From assembly GCA_037042915.1 (NCBI GenBank), contig CM073198.1, forward strand, positions 1,922,001 to 1,986,000: 64,000 nt of DNA, given 5' to 3'. Both the position numbers and the translations under genes were made by a program. The notes under the pieces were generated by a model, which saw only the letters and a program-made list of their open reading frames with translations, was not told where the DNA came from and did not search any database. Of the stretch, positions 20,534 to 31,641 are shown in pieces (positions within the stretch are counted from its first letter, which is position 1; every line of letters begins with the position of its first letter). This DNA is from Auricularia sp. M13 (Eukaryota > Basidiomycota > Agaricomycetes > Auriculariales > Auriculariaceae).

Positions 20534-23500
20534 TCATTCCTGTTCGGCGAAAATCTCTGCGAGGACGAACGCGGCGAGTGTTGAGTCGGACCAATACGAC
20601 ATGTGGGCCTGTAAGACGCGTCAGCATTCAGTTTGAGCAGGAACCGGATAGATGAAGTAAGACTCACAGTGACCATGTCTATCAAACACCAAGGCATTCA
20701 TGTGAGCAAAGAGGTATCCTGACGGGGAAACGGCGCACATACCAAGATATTCACTCAGCCCCTCGCTCGGGAGGTAAAAGTCGAGGGTGCCGTGCGGGTT
20801 GAGCGCGGCGAAGCGGCGCTTGCCGCGCGTGCGCTCGAACTCCTTCTCGCGGCTCTCGCGCTCCTCCTGCGCGGGGTGCCGGCTGAACGGCATGTGGAAG
20901 TGCGGCATGCTCGGCAGTGTGAGGTAGCTCGGCAGCGCCCACAGCGTGCGCGAGATGCGCGAGAGCAGCGACGCGTTGATCGACTCGATCGCCGAGGGCG
21001 GCATCTCGAAGGCGCGTCTGGGTGGAGTGGTGGTTAGATTCTGCTCGGATTGGGGAGGGGGGATTCAGACGTACTTCGAGTCTACGACGGGGTTCAGGCG
21101 GTATGCGATGATGTCTGCCTGGTAGAAGATGTTGTAGATGGAGTCCACCTGGCAGCTGGTATGAGCTTCTGTCGGTGACGCACAAGATGTCCTGGCTTAC
21201 AGCAAGACATCCAAGAATGCCAGCTTTGTCCATCTAAGCTTCGTATGAGCGAACGGAAAAGGCCAATAAGCGATTGTCATACCGACTCGTCCGGGCGCGG
21301 GTACTTCGTGCGCTCTCGTCCCTGAAACACTCTTAGCAAAAGGCTCCCACACATTTGGACTAGACGCCGAGCACACACCCTCCGTGCAATCAGCGTGCTC
21401 TGGTCAAGCGACATGAACATCGCCAGCGGGCTTCCGACCATGAAGTACCCGCTGGTATTGAACAGCAGCTCCTTCGTCGGCCGGCGTTCCGAGGGCGGGC
21501 GTTCGGAGAGCGGGACGACGTTCGTCGGCTGGGTGGAGAGCACGTGTGCGGCAAGCACGCTGCCTATCGAGTGCGCGATGATGTGCTGCAGCACTTCGTC
21601 AACACTAGAGAGATAGAAACTCAAGGATTCGGATGCGACGCACTACTCGCCCGGTCTTATCGAAGCCTGGATGTCGCGCACACCACTTCCGATAGACGGC
21701 ATTTCTGAACGAATGAAATAGGGCGGTCAGATTCTGCGAGGGAGCAGGTCGGTTTCTGGTACGGGACGCACGCTTCTGTGACGACGGCTTGCATCATGTA
21801 TTCTTTATGACGACTAACAGCGAAAGGGCGATTAGCTCCAGTTGGGTGACGGATTCGGGCAATGATACCCACCTCATGAAGAGCGGCAGGTCCAAAATGA
21901 CGTTGTTGAACAGCTCGCGAGCGAACGCGACATTCTCCTTCAACGTGATATCTGCCTACTCGTCAGCCACAAAAGCCAGGACAGATAGACATGGAGAAGC
22001 ATACCGGACAGCGTGTATCGGTTGCTGCCAGCGGTGGCTCCTTCTCGTTGGTGAGCCTCGTCCATGAGCCGCGCAAAGGTGCTCCGCCACTCGATCGGGA
22101 GGAATTGTACGCGATGACCGCGCATAATGGACGAAATGGCGGGCGTTGTGCTCTGCTTCCTGCATTGCGCCGAGCTCGTGAGCGCAGACGATTCAACACA
22201 ACAAAGCAGAAACGAACCGCGCAATCTGACGGAAGAGGTTCGTGGCGTAGACCCAATGGATGCCCTCAAACTGGGCGGTCGCCTACATAATGCATCAGCT
22301 CATGTGTCGCAGACTTAAGACTCGAGCAGAGCTGACCTTCTGTCCAATCCCATGAACCATGAACACGACATCGGTCACCTCTCCGTCGTCTTCCTCGCCC
22401 AACTTGGACGGGAGGTCGGTATGGACGAGCTCGACCTCGTCGCTGGACGTGCTGTGGGCCTTGGCGTGCTCATCGATCTTGGGAAACTCGCGGGGGGCGG
22501 GCTTCGCCTTGAGCTGCTCGTCGACCTTCGTCCCAAAGTCTGCGAAGCTCTGCGGGTGCTCCTCGATGTTGTTCAGCGGGTCCATGCTGGGCTGGCGGCT
22601 GAGGCGCGGCGCGGGGCCCGTGGGCGACGTCGGGGACCGCAGCTGCGACACGGACGAGCGGCGCGATGGCGGGCGGCTGATGGTGATGCGCGGCGGCGAC
22701 GTCGAAGTTGGCGAGGCTAGCTGCGAAACGGACGGCCGGCGCGAGAGCGAGAACGACGGGCGCCGTGAAGGGGGCTTTGCCTTGGCTGCTGCATCGAAGC
22801 CGCGGTAAACGAGCGTGGCGTGAGGGAACGGTGTGTTGTTGTTCGTGCTCGCGAACAGAGATTTGGAGAATCGCGAGCCGAGATACTCGCTGGATAATAG
22901 ATAATGCTTGTCAGATTATTTGAGATAGTTCTGTCGCGAGGAACGTACGAAATAACGCGGGCGGACTCGGCGTTGGGGAAGAAGACGGACTGTTTCTGCT
23001 TGTTGCCGACGAGCTCGAGCCTGAACTTGGTATAGCTGTCGCCGCCCTCTTTCATCGCAGCGTCGAGCTCGTCAACGTAGGATTGCAGCCAGGGCTTCCG
23101 TTGTCTATTGCCTGTCAGACTCGCCGACTATCAGAGCTGCATAACTCACAGATAGGCTTCCTCGAGTTGGCTATTCAGAGGCTCCGGGACCGGTCGCGAC
23201 TGCGGCGGGCAGTGAGCAGCCACCCAGCAAGCAAAGCAGCGCTCAACAGACCTGGTCGTACATCCAGTTGGCGCGCATGACGGGGATCGGCTTGCCTGTG
23301 CGCCGCCAGTACACAGGCTTGAGCTGTCGCGGTCGTCAGGGCCCGTGACACGCTCATACTGTGGCCGACTAACCTGCATGCGCCGGACGTCGACCTCGTA
23401 CAGCTTGTCCTTGTAAATGGCGACGCCCACGACGTCCTCCTCGTCCTCCTCCAGCGCCTCGTTGCCGCCGCCGACATCATCGCCCGTCGTCTCGCCCGAG

Positions 23501-23916
23501 TTCCGGCGGGCCTCCTCGGGCAGCTGCAGCCACGCGTCCTCGCACTCCTCGCTCTCGGCCTCGGTGAACGCGTGCCAGTGCGCGCTCGAGCCCTGCGCGA
23601 CGGGCGCCGTCGGCAGCTCGAGCAGCGCCGTCGCGTAGTGCGGCCGCAGCCAGCGCACGGCGTAGTACGGCGGCTCGTCGTACTCCGAGCCGGCGTACTC
23701 GTTGTACTCGCCGCCGTCGTCGTACTCGGTCTGGTCTGCAACAGTCGCCAGCCACATCGCAGCGGCACCAAGGTCAGAGTGACAGTCAAGACTCAAAAGA
23801 GATACGTTTCACATGGGCACGCAGTTCTTCTCTGTTCTCAATCTCATCAAGCACCCGCACCGCCAGCCCGAGCGCCTCCGGTCCATCAGGATGACGGCGG
23901 CGCCGCACAGTCCCAT
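20534..23916 (-). CDS. DDHD-domain phospholipase (PA-preferring PLA1 type)
   Basis: An intracellular lipase of the DDHD family, which cleaves an acyl chain from phosphatidic acid or related phospholipids. Landmarks in order: acidic N-terminal region (EYDEPPYYAVRWLRPHY), YKDKLYEVDVRRMQ, a Ser/Pro-rich insert (RRPSFSLSRRPS), VVFMVHGIGQK, the nucleophile elbow AHSIGSVLAAHVL, and the DDHD block with YFMVGSPLAMF, DIIAYRLNPVVDS and EYLDMVTAHMSYW. The Ser, Asp and His expected for the fold are present. Many short introns; a coding exon of only 11 nt (20668-20678) is needed to build EYLDMVTAHMSYW. The 5' end is uncertain: an exon with a membrane-like segment (VVIPILMGLCGAAVILMDRRR) precedes DQTEYDDG, and I used its internal ATG at 23916; a further upstream exon is possible. 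Confidence 0.85.
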
Positions 23917-24863
23917 GAGAATCGGGATGACCACACTTCGAAGTTCGAACGGCCCTGGTGACCACGCGCAGGCGGACCGCGTGGGCGATCATCATGCATC
24001 ATCTTCCAAATGAGCACCAGGATTTTGCCGTTATCACACAGCCACGGCGATCGTTTTTGTACGTATCCTTTTCACTGTCCAGATTTATCCCATATGATGA
24101 TCCTTCGCGTAGAACTCTGCGTCCTCGTGCCTCCTCTAGGCATCGCAGGAGCTTGTTCAGACTCAGAGGTCATTGGGATATCTCATCATCACTTCCGAAT
24201 AACTGCCGATACGCATCAATGGCGATAAGATGGGCTCGAGGTATGTAGGTGGCTGGCTATAGCTATACTTACATGGGCAGCTCAAACAACGTAGGTAGGG
24301 CCGCACTCCCAACTGTCCGATAGGAAAGAAGGGCATGCTGCGGCATCGCCCCAGCAGTACGACAGTTCGGGCCCGATGAAAGAACGCCAGCAGCACTTGC
24401 AGAGCAGGAGGGCGCCTGCCCGCCGACACAGCATCAGCGTTTGCCGTGAAGCTCTGAAGGTTAATCGACGCAAGTCCAAGATGAGTCTCTCGTACCGTTT
24501 CCCCCGCTGCGTCATGAGGCCAAGGTGCTGATTGTTCGAGGAATCTCGACTTCAAGTCGAAACCCGACCCGTCTTTCCAGTACTCAGTCCGTATATCCGT
24601 TGAGGCGTCTTAATTCATGAAGATCATGGCCTGTGCTTACGGGCGCTGAGAATGTACGGAGACATCGATATCAAGGTCATGGCGGGGAGTCTGCAGATTC
24701 CCGGGCGGTACGAGGGTATGCAACTTGGGGACGATGATCAAGCTTACTGTAAAGCGTTCTCCTGGATCGTTTCCAGACCGGTGCGCGCGCGTCAGCTCCT
24801 ACGTACGGTGCTGCCCGTGATGAACAGCGTCTGCGCGGGCTCTCCCCCGGCGAGGCGCTGTCG

Positions 24864-26017
24864 CTAGCAGATGGCGAAGTCAGACCGTACTGTCGCAAGT
24901 GAGATGTTCCTCACATCTAGCCTTTGACAGAGCGGCAGGTCTTCAAAGCAGGTCCGAGATCTCCTGCAGCGATCCTCCATTGATCCTCCAAGGAGGATTG
25001 TCCCGGCCATGGTTATCGAATTACCAGTACGGCAGCGTCTCGACGTTGAGGGGCAACGACCAAGCAGTAACGCATCGCGATGGAGGACGTGTCGAGCGAT
25101 CAGACCCTGACGTTCAACCAGCTGTCCTTTCTCAGACTTTCTGTGGAGACGGACAGAATAGACAGATGTTAGAGTTTGGCGAGTTATCCAGAGAGAATTC
25201 GGCCGCGGGTGTAGAAGGCAATCAAGTCTCCTCCGAGTCCGACAAACATGGACAGCAGGGGAATTGCCTCCGGGCTTGCCATTCATGTGAGAGACGTACA
25301 GTATGCGCGGAATGAGTCCTCTATCACTCACTGTAGTACGGAAGCATGGCATGTCGCCTGAATTTGCGTCATGGAGGAACAAAATTAAAGCTACCCAATC
25401 TTGTCCATCCAATGCATCAATCTCCAAGCGGACACTGCTGTATATCTAGAGTCTCGGAGACTCACCGTGCTCTTGTGCTTCCAGTGGTTCGCAGTCATAC
25501 AACCGAGAGTTCGAGATGTTGCCAGAGACGAGAATTCGAAGCTTGCAACAGTTTCCGGCAGACTTGCGAATTGTTTTAGGCTGACTCAGAAGTCACGCTC
25601 CCTTCCTCTTCGGTAGGCAGTGATCATGGTGACTTGAGACCGCTGCCTTGTTGGAGCCGGCGGCCTATAGTGGGGCTGACAGTGCCCGACGAACTTCTAG
25701 ACTGACGGTCGCTGAGAAAGGCTGTTGGCTGGAGCTGAGGCGGCGTCGAACAGGAAGCGGATGGTCTCTGTGCAGAGTTTCTGGGCGCGGGACTGATGAG
25801 AGCCTCCCCTGCGCGCCCATTGTAGTCTCTCTTTATCTCAGCGACGGGCGTAGGAACCTCTCGGTCGCTGCGGGCAGAGGATAAGGTAGAGTGACGACGG
25901 GAGAGGGGGTTTTGGGGATCTTGGCGGTGATGCGGGGAGTGATTTTCGCACGGTAGACGCGCGCCCGCTTGTGAAAGCTCCGTTGGAAAGCCGGCATCGG
26001 TCCTTGTCCTCGACCAT
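24864..26017 (-). other. Possible intron-rich gene or pseudogene, not recognised
   Basis: On the minus strand a low-complexity start (MVEDKDRCRLSNGAFT; SLPASPPRSPKPPLPSS) is followed by Ser/Pro-rich coding-like sequence (RQSRSSSGTVSPTIGRR) and by shorter exon-like pieces including a hydrophobic segment (AIPLLSMFVGLGGDLIAF). Several joins keep phase, but an in-frame stop follows the hydrophobic piece and no full model emerges. I recognise no domain. Either a decayed gene or one with exons I failed to place. The stretch 23917-24863 holds nothing I can support. Confidence 0.25.
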
Positions 26018-26251
26018 CGCCCTCGACCGCCAGTGCAGCGCACTCCCTGCGCGCGTGCTAGACACCGTCACTCTTTCGTTCTCCGGGTGCTCTGTTCAAC
26101 TTCAGAGGCTCTCACGACCTTCGATTGCCTCTTAGCAGGTCCTGCGGCGCGGGCTATTTTTCTTTCATTTTTGCTCTTCGTTCGCACCCGCCCATTTTGC
26201 TTACTTTTTTTGGTTACTATTCTATCTACGAATTCGCTTCTACCAGCTACA

Positions 26252-28236
26252 ATGTGGATCCCTTCGACAGGCCTCCATTTCGCCCGCATGGCCCCAGAGA
26301 ACGCAACCGTCGCCGCCCAGCAAAAGGTCTGGAACGCAGAGATGACCCACGCCGTCGTCTGGACCTGGCTCGGCCTCAACATCGCAGGCCAGGTGCTGCT
26401 CACGCTGCTGCTCGCGACGCTGCTCTTCTCGCGCCGCCTCAAGGCCCAGCGCCATCCCATTCTGCTCAACTTCGTCGTCACCTGGCTGCTCTCCACCATC
26501 CCCTCCTGTCTCCTCATGTACGGCGGCGCGCAGGAGGGCGCCCAGCCGGACCCGGGCCTCTGTCTCTACAACGCCGCTTTGATTGCGGGTGTGCCGCCCA
26601 TGGCCGCCGTCGCCTTCCTTTCCGTCGTCGTGCAAGTCTTCGTCATGCTGCGCTCCGTTGCCACGCACACGACCTACGTGCGGAGGACCTGGCTGACCGT
26701 CCTGGTGCGCTCGAGCGCTGTCTCCCGTGCTATTTCATGGGTTAACGGTGCGGTAGCTGTTGGCGGGCCCCTACGTTGCCTACGTTGCTTTCAGCTTGCT
26801 TGTTGGAGTGGTATGGCACCTATACGTACCTGCATCGCAGGGCCGCGCTGAGGCATTGCAACATAGATCGGATTCTTCAACCCTGCAGATGTTAACCGCG
26901 ACTCCGAGATTGTGTTTTGTTCAGTTGTAAACCACAACATGTGCGTCGCCGCGCGTTCACGGTTTGCAACACGCTCATGGCCTTGCAGCGGAACCTATGT
27001 TTGGAGCTTTACCGTTCTCGTGGTAGCAGTGACCTTTGTTCTCGGAGGTATGCTATTTAGTGTTGCGCACGAGCTCAATCCTGACTTCAAGGGTCCCAGT
27101 CTGGATCGTGGTCATGCTGTACCGCAATTGGCGCGACGTGCGCGGCGGGAAGGTCGAGTCCGAGTTCGACGCCCACCTCATCATTCGCGCCTTGGCCTTT
27201 ACGATTTTCGAACTCTTCATTCTTGCGTGAGTCGACCCTTCTCCCCTTACCCTCCGCACGCTGACACGGTTGATTTTACGGACAGCACGTCCCTGCTCAC
27301 CATCTTCAAAGAGGACAGCACGCCGCCGAAATTCATGCAGGCGCTGGGTGCGTGTGTCAGCTTTCCGCGTTCTGGCCAGCCATTCCTGATACTTGGTCGT
27401 GCAGCCCCTCTTGCTGTGTTCTTGATCTTTGCCACGCAACCGGTACGCAACCACCCCCTCCGCTCCACGACGACATGCTGATTGTTGGGCGCAAACAGGA
27501 CGTGATCTACTCCTGGTTCTTCTGCTTCGGCCGCCCGGTGCGCGGCGGCGATGATGGCGATGACGCGACGCTGCGCGCGTCGTCGCCGTACACCGTGAAG
27601 GAGAAGGCGGCAACGCTCACGTCGTCGTCCATGTCCACGCTGCGCGAGTCGCCCATGTCGGTCCAGGCGCAGCGGATGCCCACCTACAACGCAGATACGA
27701 TGCGCTCGTACGACTCGGACGCGCCCACGATGCGCTCGTACGATTCGTATCCGCGCGCCGGCACGCCCGACCTGCGCATCACGATCCCCGGGCAGGTCGT
27801 CCCGCGCCCGCTCTACCTCGCCAGCGCCAGCGCCGGGCCCAGCAGCGCCGGCGCCGGCACCCGCCCGATGTCCCCGGCGAACACGCGCCGGCCGCCGTCG
27901 CATGTCTCCAGCGCGTCGATGGGCAGCAGCATCGGCTCCGCGCGCTCGGCCGCCATGTCCATGAACAGCAGCATCGGCTCCGCCCGCTCCGCGGCGATGC
28001 GCCCCCAAGCGCACGCACACACCGGCCCGCCGCGCGCGCACGGCGGGCGCTACCACCACTCGCGCTCGGGCTCCGGGTCCGCCGTGAGCTCGGTGTATTC
28101 CGCCGCGGGCTCCGTCGCCTCCCAGGATCCCCTGCTGCAGCTGCGCACCGTCGACGAGCTGCGGACCGACTCGCGGCAGGGGCAGAGTGGCTCGTACCAC
28201 TCGCACGCCGGCGTGCTCGGGGGCGAACGGTTCTGA
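26252..28236 (+). CDS. Seven-transmembrane receptor-like protein with long Ser-rich tail
   Basis: Seven hydrophobic segments can be placed in order: AVVWTWLGLNIAGQVLLTLL; LNFVVTWLLSTIPSCLLMY; PPMAAVAFLSVVVQVFVML; LLAGPYVAYVAFSLLVGV; SFTVLVVAVTFVLGG joined to VPVWIVVML; IIRALAFTIFELFILA; and LAVFLIFATQPDVIYSWFF. The pattern is that of a fungal GPCR-like plasma-membrane protein. Introns at about 26702-26752, 26807-26867, 26939-26987, 27047-27090, 27229-27286, 27348-27402 and 27442-27498 join in frame. The cytoplasmic tail is about 240 residues, Ser-rich and contains two internal repeats: MRSYDSD/MRSYDSY and SSIGSARSAAM twice. Ligand and G-protein coupling are unknown. Confidence 0.75.
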
Positions 28237-29272
28237 ATTCTAAATCTACGCTGCAAGTATAGTACGGTAACCACACCATCTCGTCCTGCTGCTACTATAG
28301 TGGATTTGGATTTAGACTCTAGAGACGTCTGATGCTCATGCCATCTGATCACGCTGCTATGACTGCTGACTGCTGGACGGACGGGGAGTCGGGGATGGGA
28401 TGGGATGGGATTGGACGCTGGGTCGCTCGCTTTCTTGGTTGTATCGCAATTGTCAGGGTTTGAAGTAGGTAGTAAGTAGTCGCACTCGCATCTGTACATT
28501 CCGCATTCCGCTCGCATCTCGCTCGACGCTCGTTGCTGCACCTCCCATTGTCCTTCTATCGCTTGCTATGTCAATAGACAGGCTTCTCGGGAAGGATTTG
28601 CGCTGATTTCGAGTCCAGGTTGGTCGGCAAGGTTGGGTAACGCGATTCATCGTGACAACTCCGCTCCGAGCCTCCTGCTCCTTCTCTCCTCTTGTTGGTC
28701 GATGTTCTCTTGTTGGTCGATTGAATGCAATGCAGCCTGTAGCTGTGCTGAAGCCGCCATAACCGCGGAATCACTAGCAGCAGCTCTGCCAACAAAAAAA
28801 ATCTGCACGTTGGCTTCCGATCCGAGCAATACTGTATGCCAGATCCCAGGATGAAGAACTTTGGTTGCTCTGTCCCCAAGGGGCAGTATCTGTGGGGGTT
28901 GGCGAAGGCTCTGCACAGCGCTTCATCTTCCTGTTTGGGGGCTACGAACTTGCTTGCTTGCTTTTTTCTCTCTGCGCGACATCCTGTTGCATTATACGAT
29001 TCATTGCATCGCGACTGGACTCCTCACGCGCTCGGGTTGAAGATGCAGTGCATTATCTGGAGCCCCGAAACGCGGCCCGGTTCATTGTGCCACCGCGTCG
29101 TGCAACGACAGACAAGGTCCTTCATCTGCCTGCATTCGGAGTCGGCTCACCGGGTGGACAAAGGATGGTGCTACAATCCAACAGTTGACTGCGTTCGGAT
29201 TTACATACTTAAGGATGGGACATGGTGTGCACTGCGCGGCGCACCTCGTCGTTGTTCGTCATCTCCATCTCC
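28237..29272. other. Intergenic region
   Basis: About 1 kb between two plus-strand genes. Contains a short GGGAT tandem run (about 28393-28412) and no gene I can support. Confidence 0.4.
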
Positions 29273-30492
29273 ATGTCTTTGCCGGCCCCTGCCCTCGACG
29301 CTTTGGGCGCTCCGCGCGCGTCTGTGTATACATCTCCACCCACTGTTTTGGCCGAGCGCACAGATGAGAGGCCACCTTCACCGGTCATACACGCGCTGGA
29401 CTTGACTGGACCTGCACTCGTCACGGATGCGTCCCGCTCTCTGCCCAACCCACCACCGTCGTACCCACCTCCTGAAGTTCCCGGTTCTCCTGGCAGCGTG
29501 CATCCAGAGGATGGAGACAGGCCATCACAATCCCGACCATTGGCGGACGCTGAGGCTGAGGGGAAGGCCGAAGTCACATATCCAGCCCTGCCGGACATAG
29601 GCATCAAGCTCTTCAACCAGGTCTACACGCACAAAACGCTGCACGGCCCGCGCTACATCCTGGGCCAGGACTACCTGCGCACGCCGGACGACTACGAGCG
29701 GCTCGCGTTCGTCGGCGCCGCGGCGCTCCAGCTGTGCGTCGCGCAGCTTGCGTGCGAGATGCACCCCAACAAGGTCGTCGGCTTCCTCACAGTGCGTCCC
29801 GCCCTCCTCCTCCCCCGCCCTTCCGCCATACCGAACCCACTTTTGCAGCAATGGCGCCAAAGCCTCATCTGCAGCGACATGCTGGCGCTCTGGGCGCAGT
29901 CCTACAACATGCCGTCCTACCTGAAGACCGCGCCGGGGCTCGGCGAGCTGGCCGCGAAGCCCAAGACGGCCGCGGCGCTGCTCGAGGCGTACGTCGGCGC
30001 GCTGGTGTCGCACGGCGGGGTCGCCGCGGCGAGCGCCTTCGTGCGCGCGCTCGTCGGCGCGCAGCTCGCGCGCCAGCCCGAGCTGCGCGACACCGTCCAG
30101 GTGCGGCCGACGCCGCCCGCGACGCCGCCCCCGGCGCGCGCGGACGAACATCAACACGACGCGCGCAGCGAGCAGAACAACAACCCGCTCGCGCTGCTCA
30201 ACATGCGCGCCGCGCAGACCGGCCGGCGCGTCGAGTGGCGCGAGGAGCCGCAGGGCCCGGAGCACAGCAAGTCGTGGAAGATGACCGTCCTCGGTGCGTC
30301 CCCCTTTCCCTTTCCTAGAAGGAAGTTTCAGCACTTCCTTCTCATTCTCGACGTTGTCGCTCATGCCACGCTGCAGTGGACGGCGTCGTGCACGGCGAGG
30401 GCACGGCCGAGCGCAAACGCAACGGCAAGCTCATCGCCGCCGCGCAGGCGTGGGAAGCCCTCCGCGCCGAGTTGGACAGCGGCAAGCACTGA
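29273..30492 (+). CDS. RNase III-fold plus dsRNA-binding protein lacking catalytic residues
   Basis: A proline-rich N-terminus of about 100 residues precedes an RNase III-type helical domain (LFNQVYTHKTLHG, DYERLAFVGAAALQL) and a C-terminal dsRBD-like part (NPLALLNMRAAQ, VEWREEP, SWKMTVLDG, KRNGKLIAAAQAWEAL). In active RNase III the signature is ERLEFLGD with metal-binding Glu and Asp; here it reads ERLAFVGA, so both acids are lost. Such inactive domains are known in mitochondrial ribosomal protein mL44 and in some RNA-processing partners, so an RNA-binding structural role is likely. Two introns (GTGCGT donors at about 29791 and 30295) join in frame. An upstream in-frame ATG at 29222 would add 17 residues and could provide a mitochondrial presequence. 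Confidence 0.7.
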
Positions 30493-31641
30493 CCACGAGA
30501 ACCCCCCGCATGTACAGTACATACACAGGCACCGTAAACGCACACCTTCCGAATTTCTTGTCATCCCTGAGCGTCAACGCCATGTCCAACCCCCACTGTC
30601 CACACGGCATCTCCTTCAAGTCAACTCCCTAGCCTAGCTGTCTGACCCAGACGTGACATCCACGCAGTTGAGGGCCTGCGATCTCGCAGATAAGTAATCC
30701 AGGTCGCATGGAGCGCAGTTGTACCGTTACTGTTACTGTAGCAGGCAGGGCATTCTATTATTTATGTATAAAACGAGCGCTCCTCCTCCGATCGCAAGTT
30801 GAGTCTGGCGCACCACTGGCACAGCGGCCAACAAAAAAATGAGCGAGATAGAGATCGTACACATTGGACTCGAGACAGAATGAGAGTGACAAAACCGCAC
30901 AAAAGAAAAACCGCCGATCGTTGCGCAACACCCAGTGGCCAGCAGTCATCAAAAAGAGAAAGAAAGGAAAAAAAAGTAAATGACAGCGGTGAAAGAAATG
31001 ACACGCCACAAGTGAAGGTGAAGGTGAAAAGCAGCAATAAGAGGACAAAGAAAGGCAAAGAAAAAAAAAATCCATGCAAGGGCGTGAGGGCGTGGCAAGC
31101 GGCGGATATGCGGGTGTGGTGGGTCGGGCGGGAGGGAGCACAGTGTATAAGGAGGAGTAGAGATGGGGCTAGTAGGGAGTATAGGGCGGGGCATGCGTAG
31201 TAGAGTCGGGGCGATGGGTTATGGGAGGGATGGTAACGAACACACGAGGTATCGGCGGGTGGGGGCGGTGAACGACAGAGGACGGGGGCAGTGCAGTTGC
31301 GAGGATACATGGGACGAAGAGTCGAGTCGGACGGAAGACGAAAGCGAGTCGAATCAGGTGAAAAAAGCGCGCAAACTCAGAAAAGACGCAGCAGCAGCAG
31401 CAGCAGAACGCAGAAACGCAGAAATATCCAACCCCCCCGGACAGACAATAAAGACGAAGAATCGTGAGGCAGTCGGGGCCGCAGCCACAAATTGCGCCTG
31501 CCACCAGGGTCACGAGAATCGGAAATGCAGATCGGCGCGCTAACGACGCGCAGGTGGCGTCGACGTCGTCGGAACACCGTATAAGCCGCACCGCAGGCAG
31601 GCAGGCAAGCGTCCACTCCCCAACTACCCCACGCACCCCGC
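30493..31641. other. Purine-rich intergenic stretch
   Basis: Between convergent genes. The plus strand is strongly purine-biased (30930-31420), with long A/G runs and an AGC run at about 31388-31402. Long open frames here look like side effects of the bias; I support no gene. It probably includes the 3' UTR of the minus-strand gene at 31642. Confidence 0.4.

Noticed and set aside
30762-31310. Long minus-strand open frame rich in Leu, Phe, Ser and Pro
   Set aside because: It lies in a strand-biased purine/pyrimidine tract; low-complexity composition and no splice or domain support. Most likely 3' UTR or spacer.
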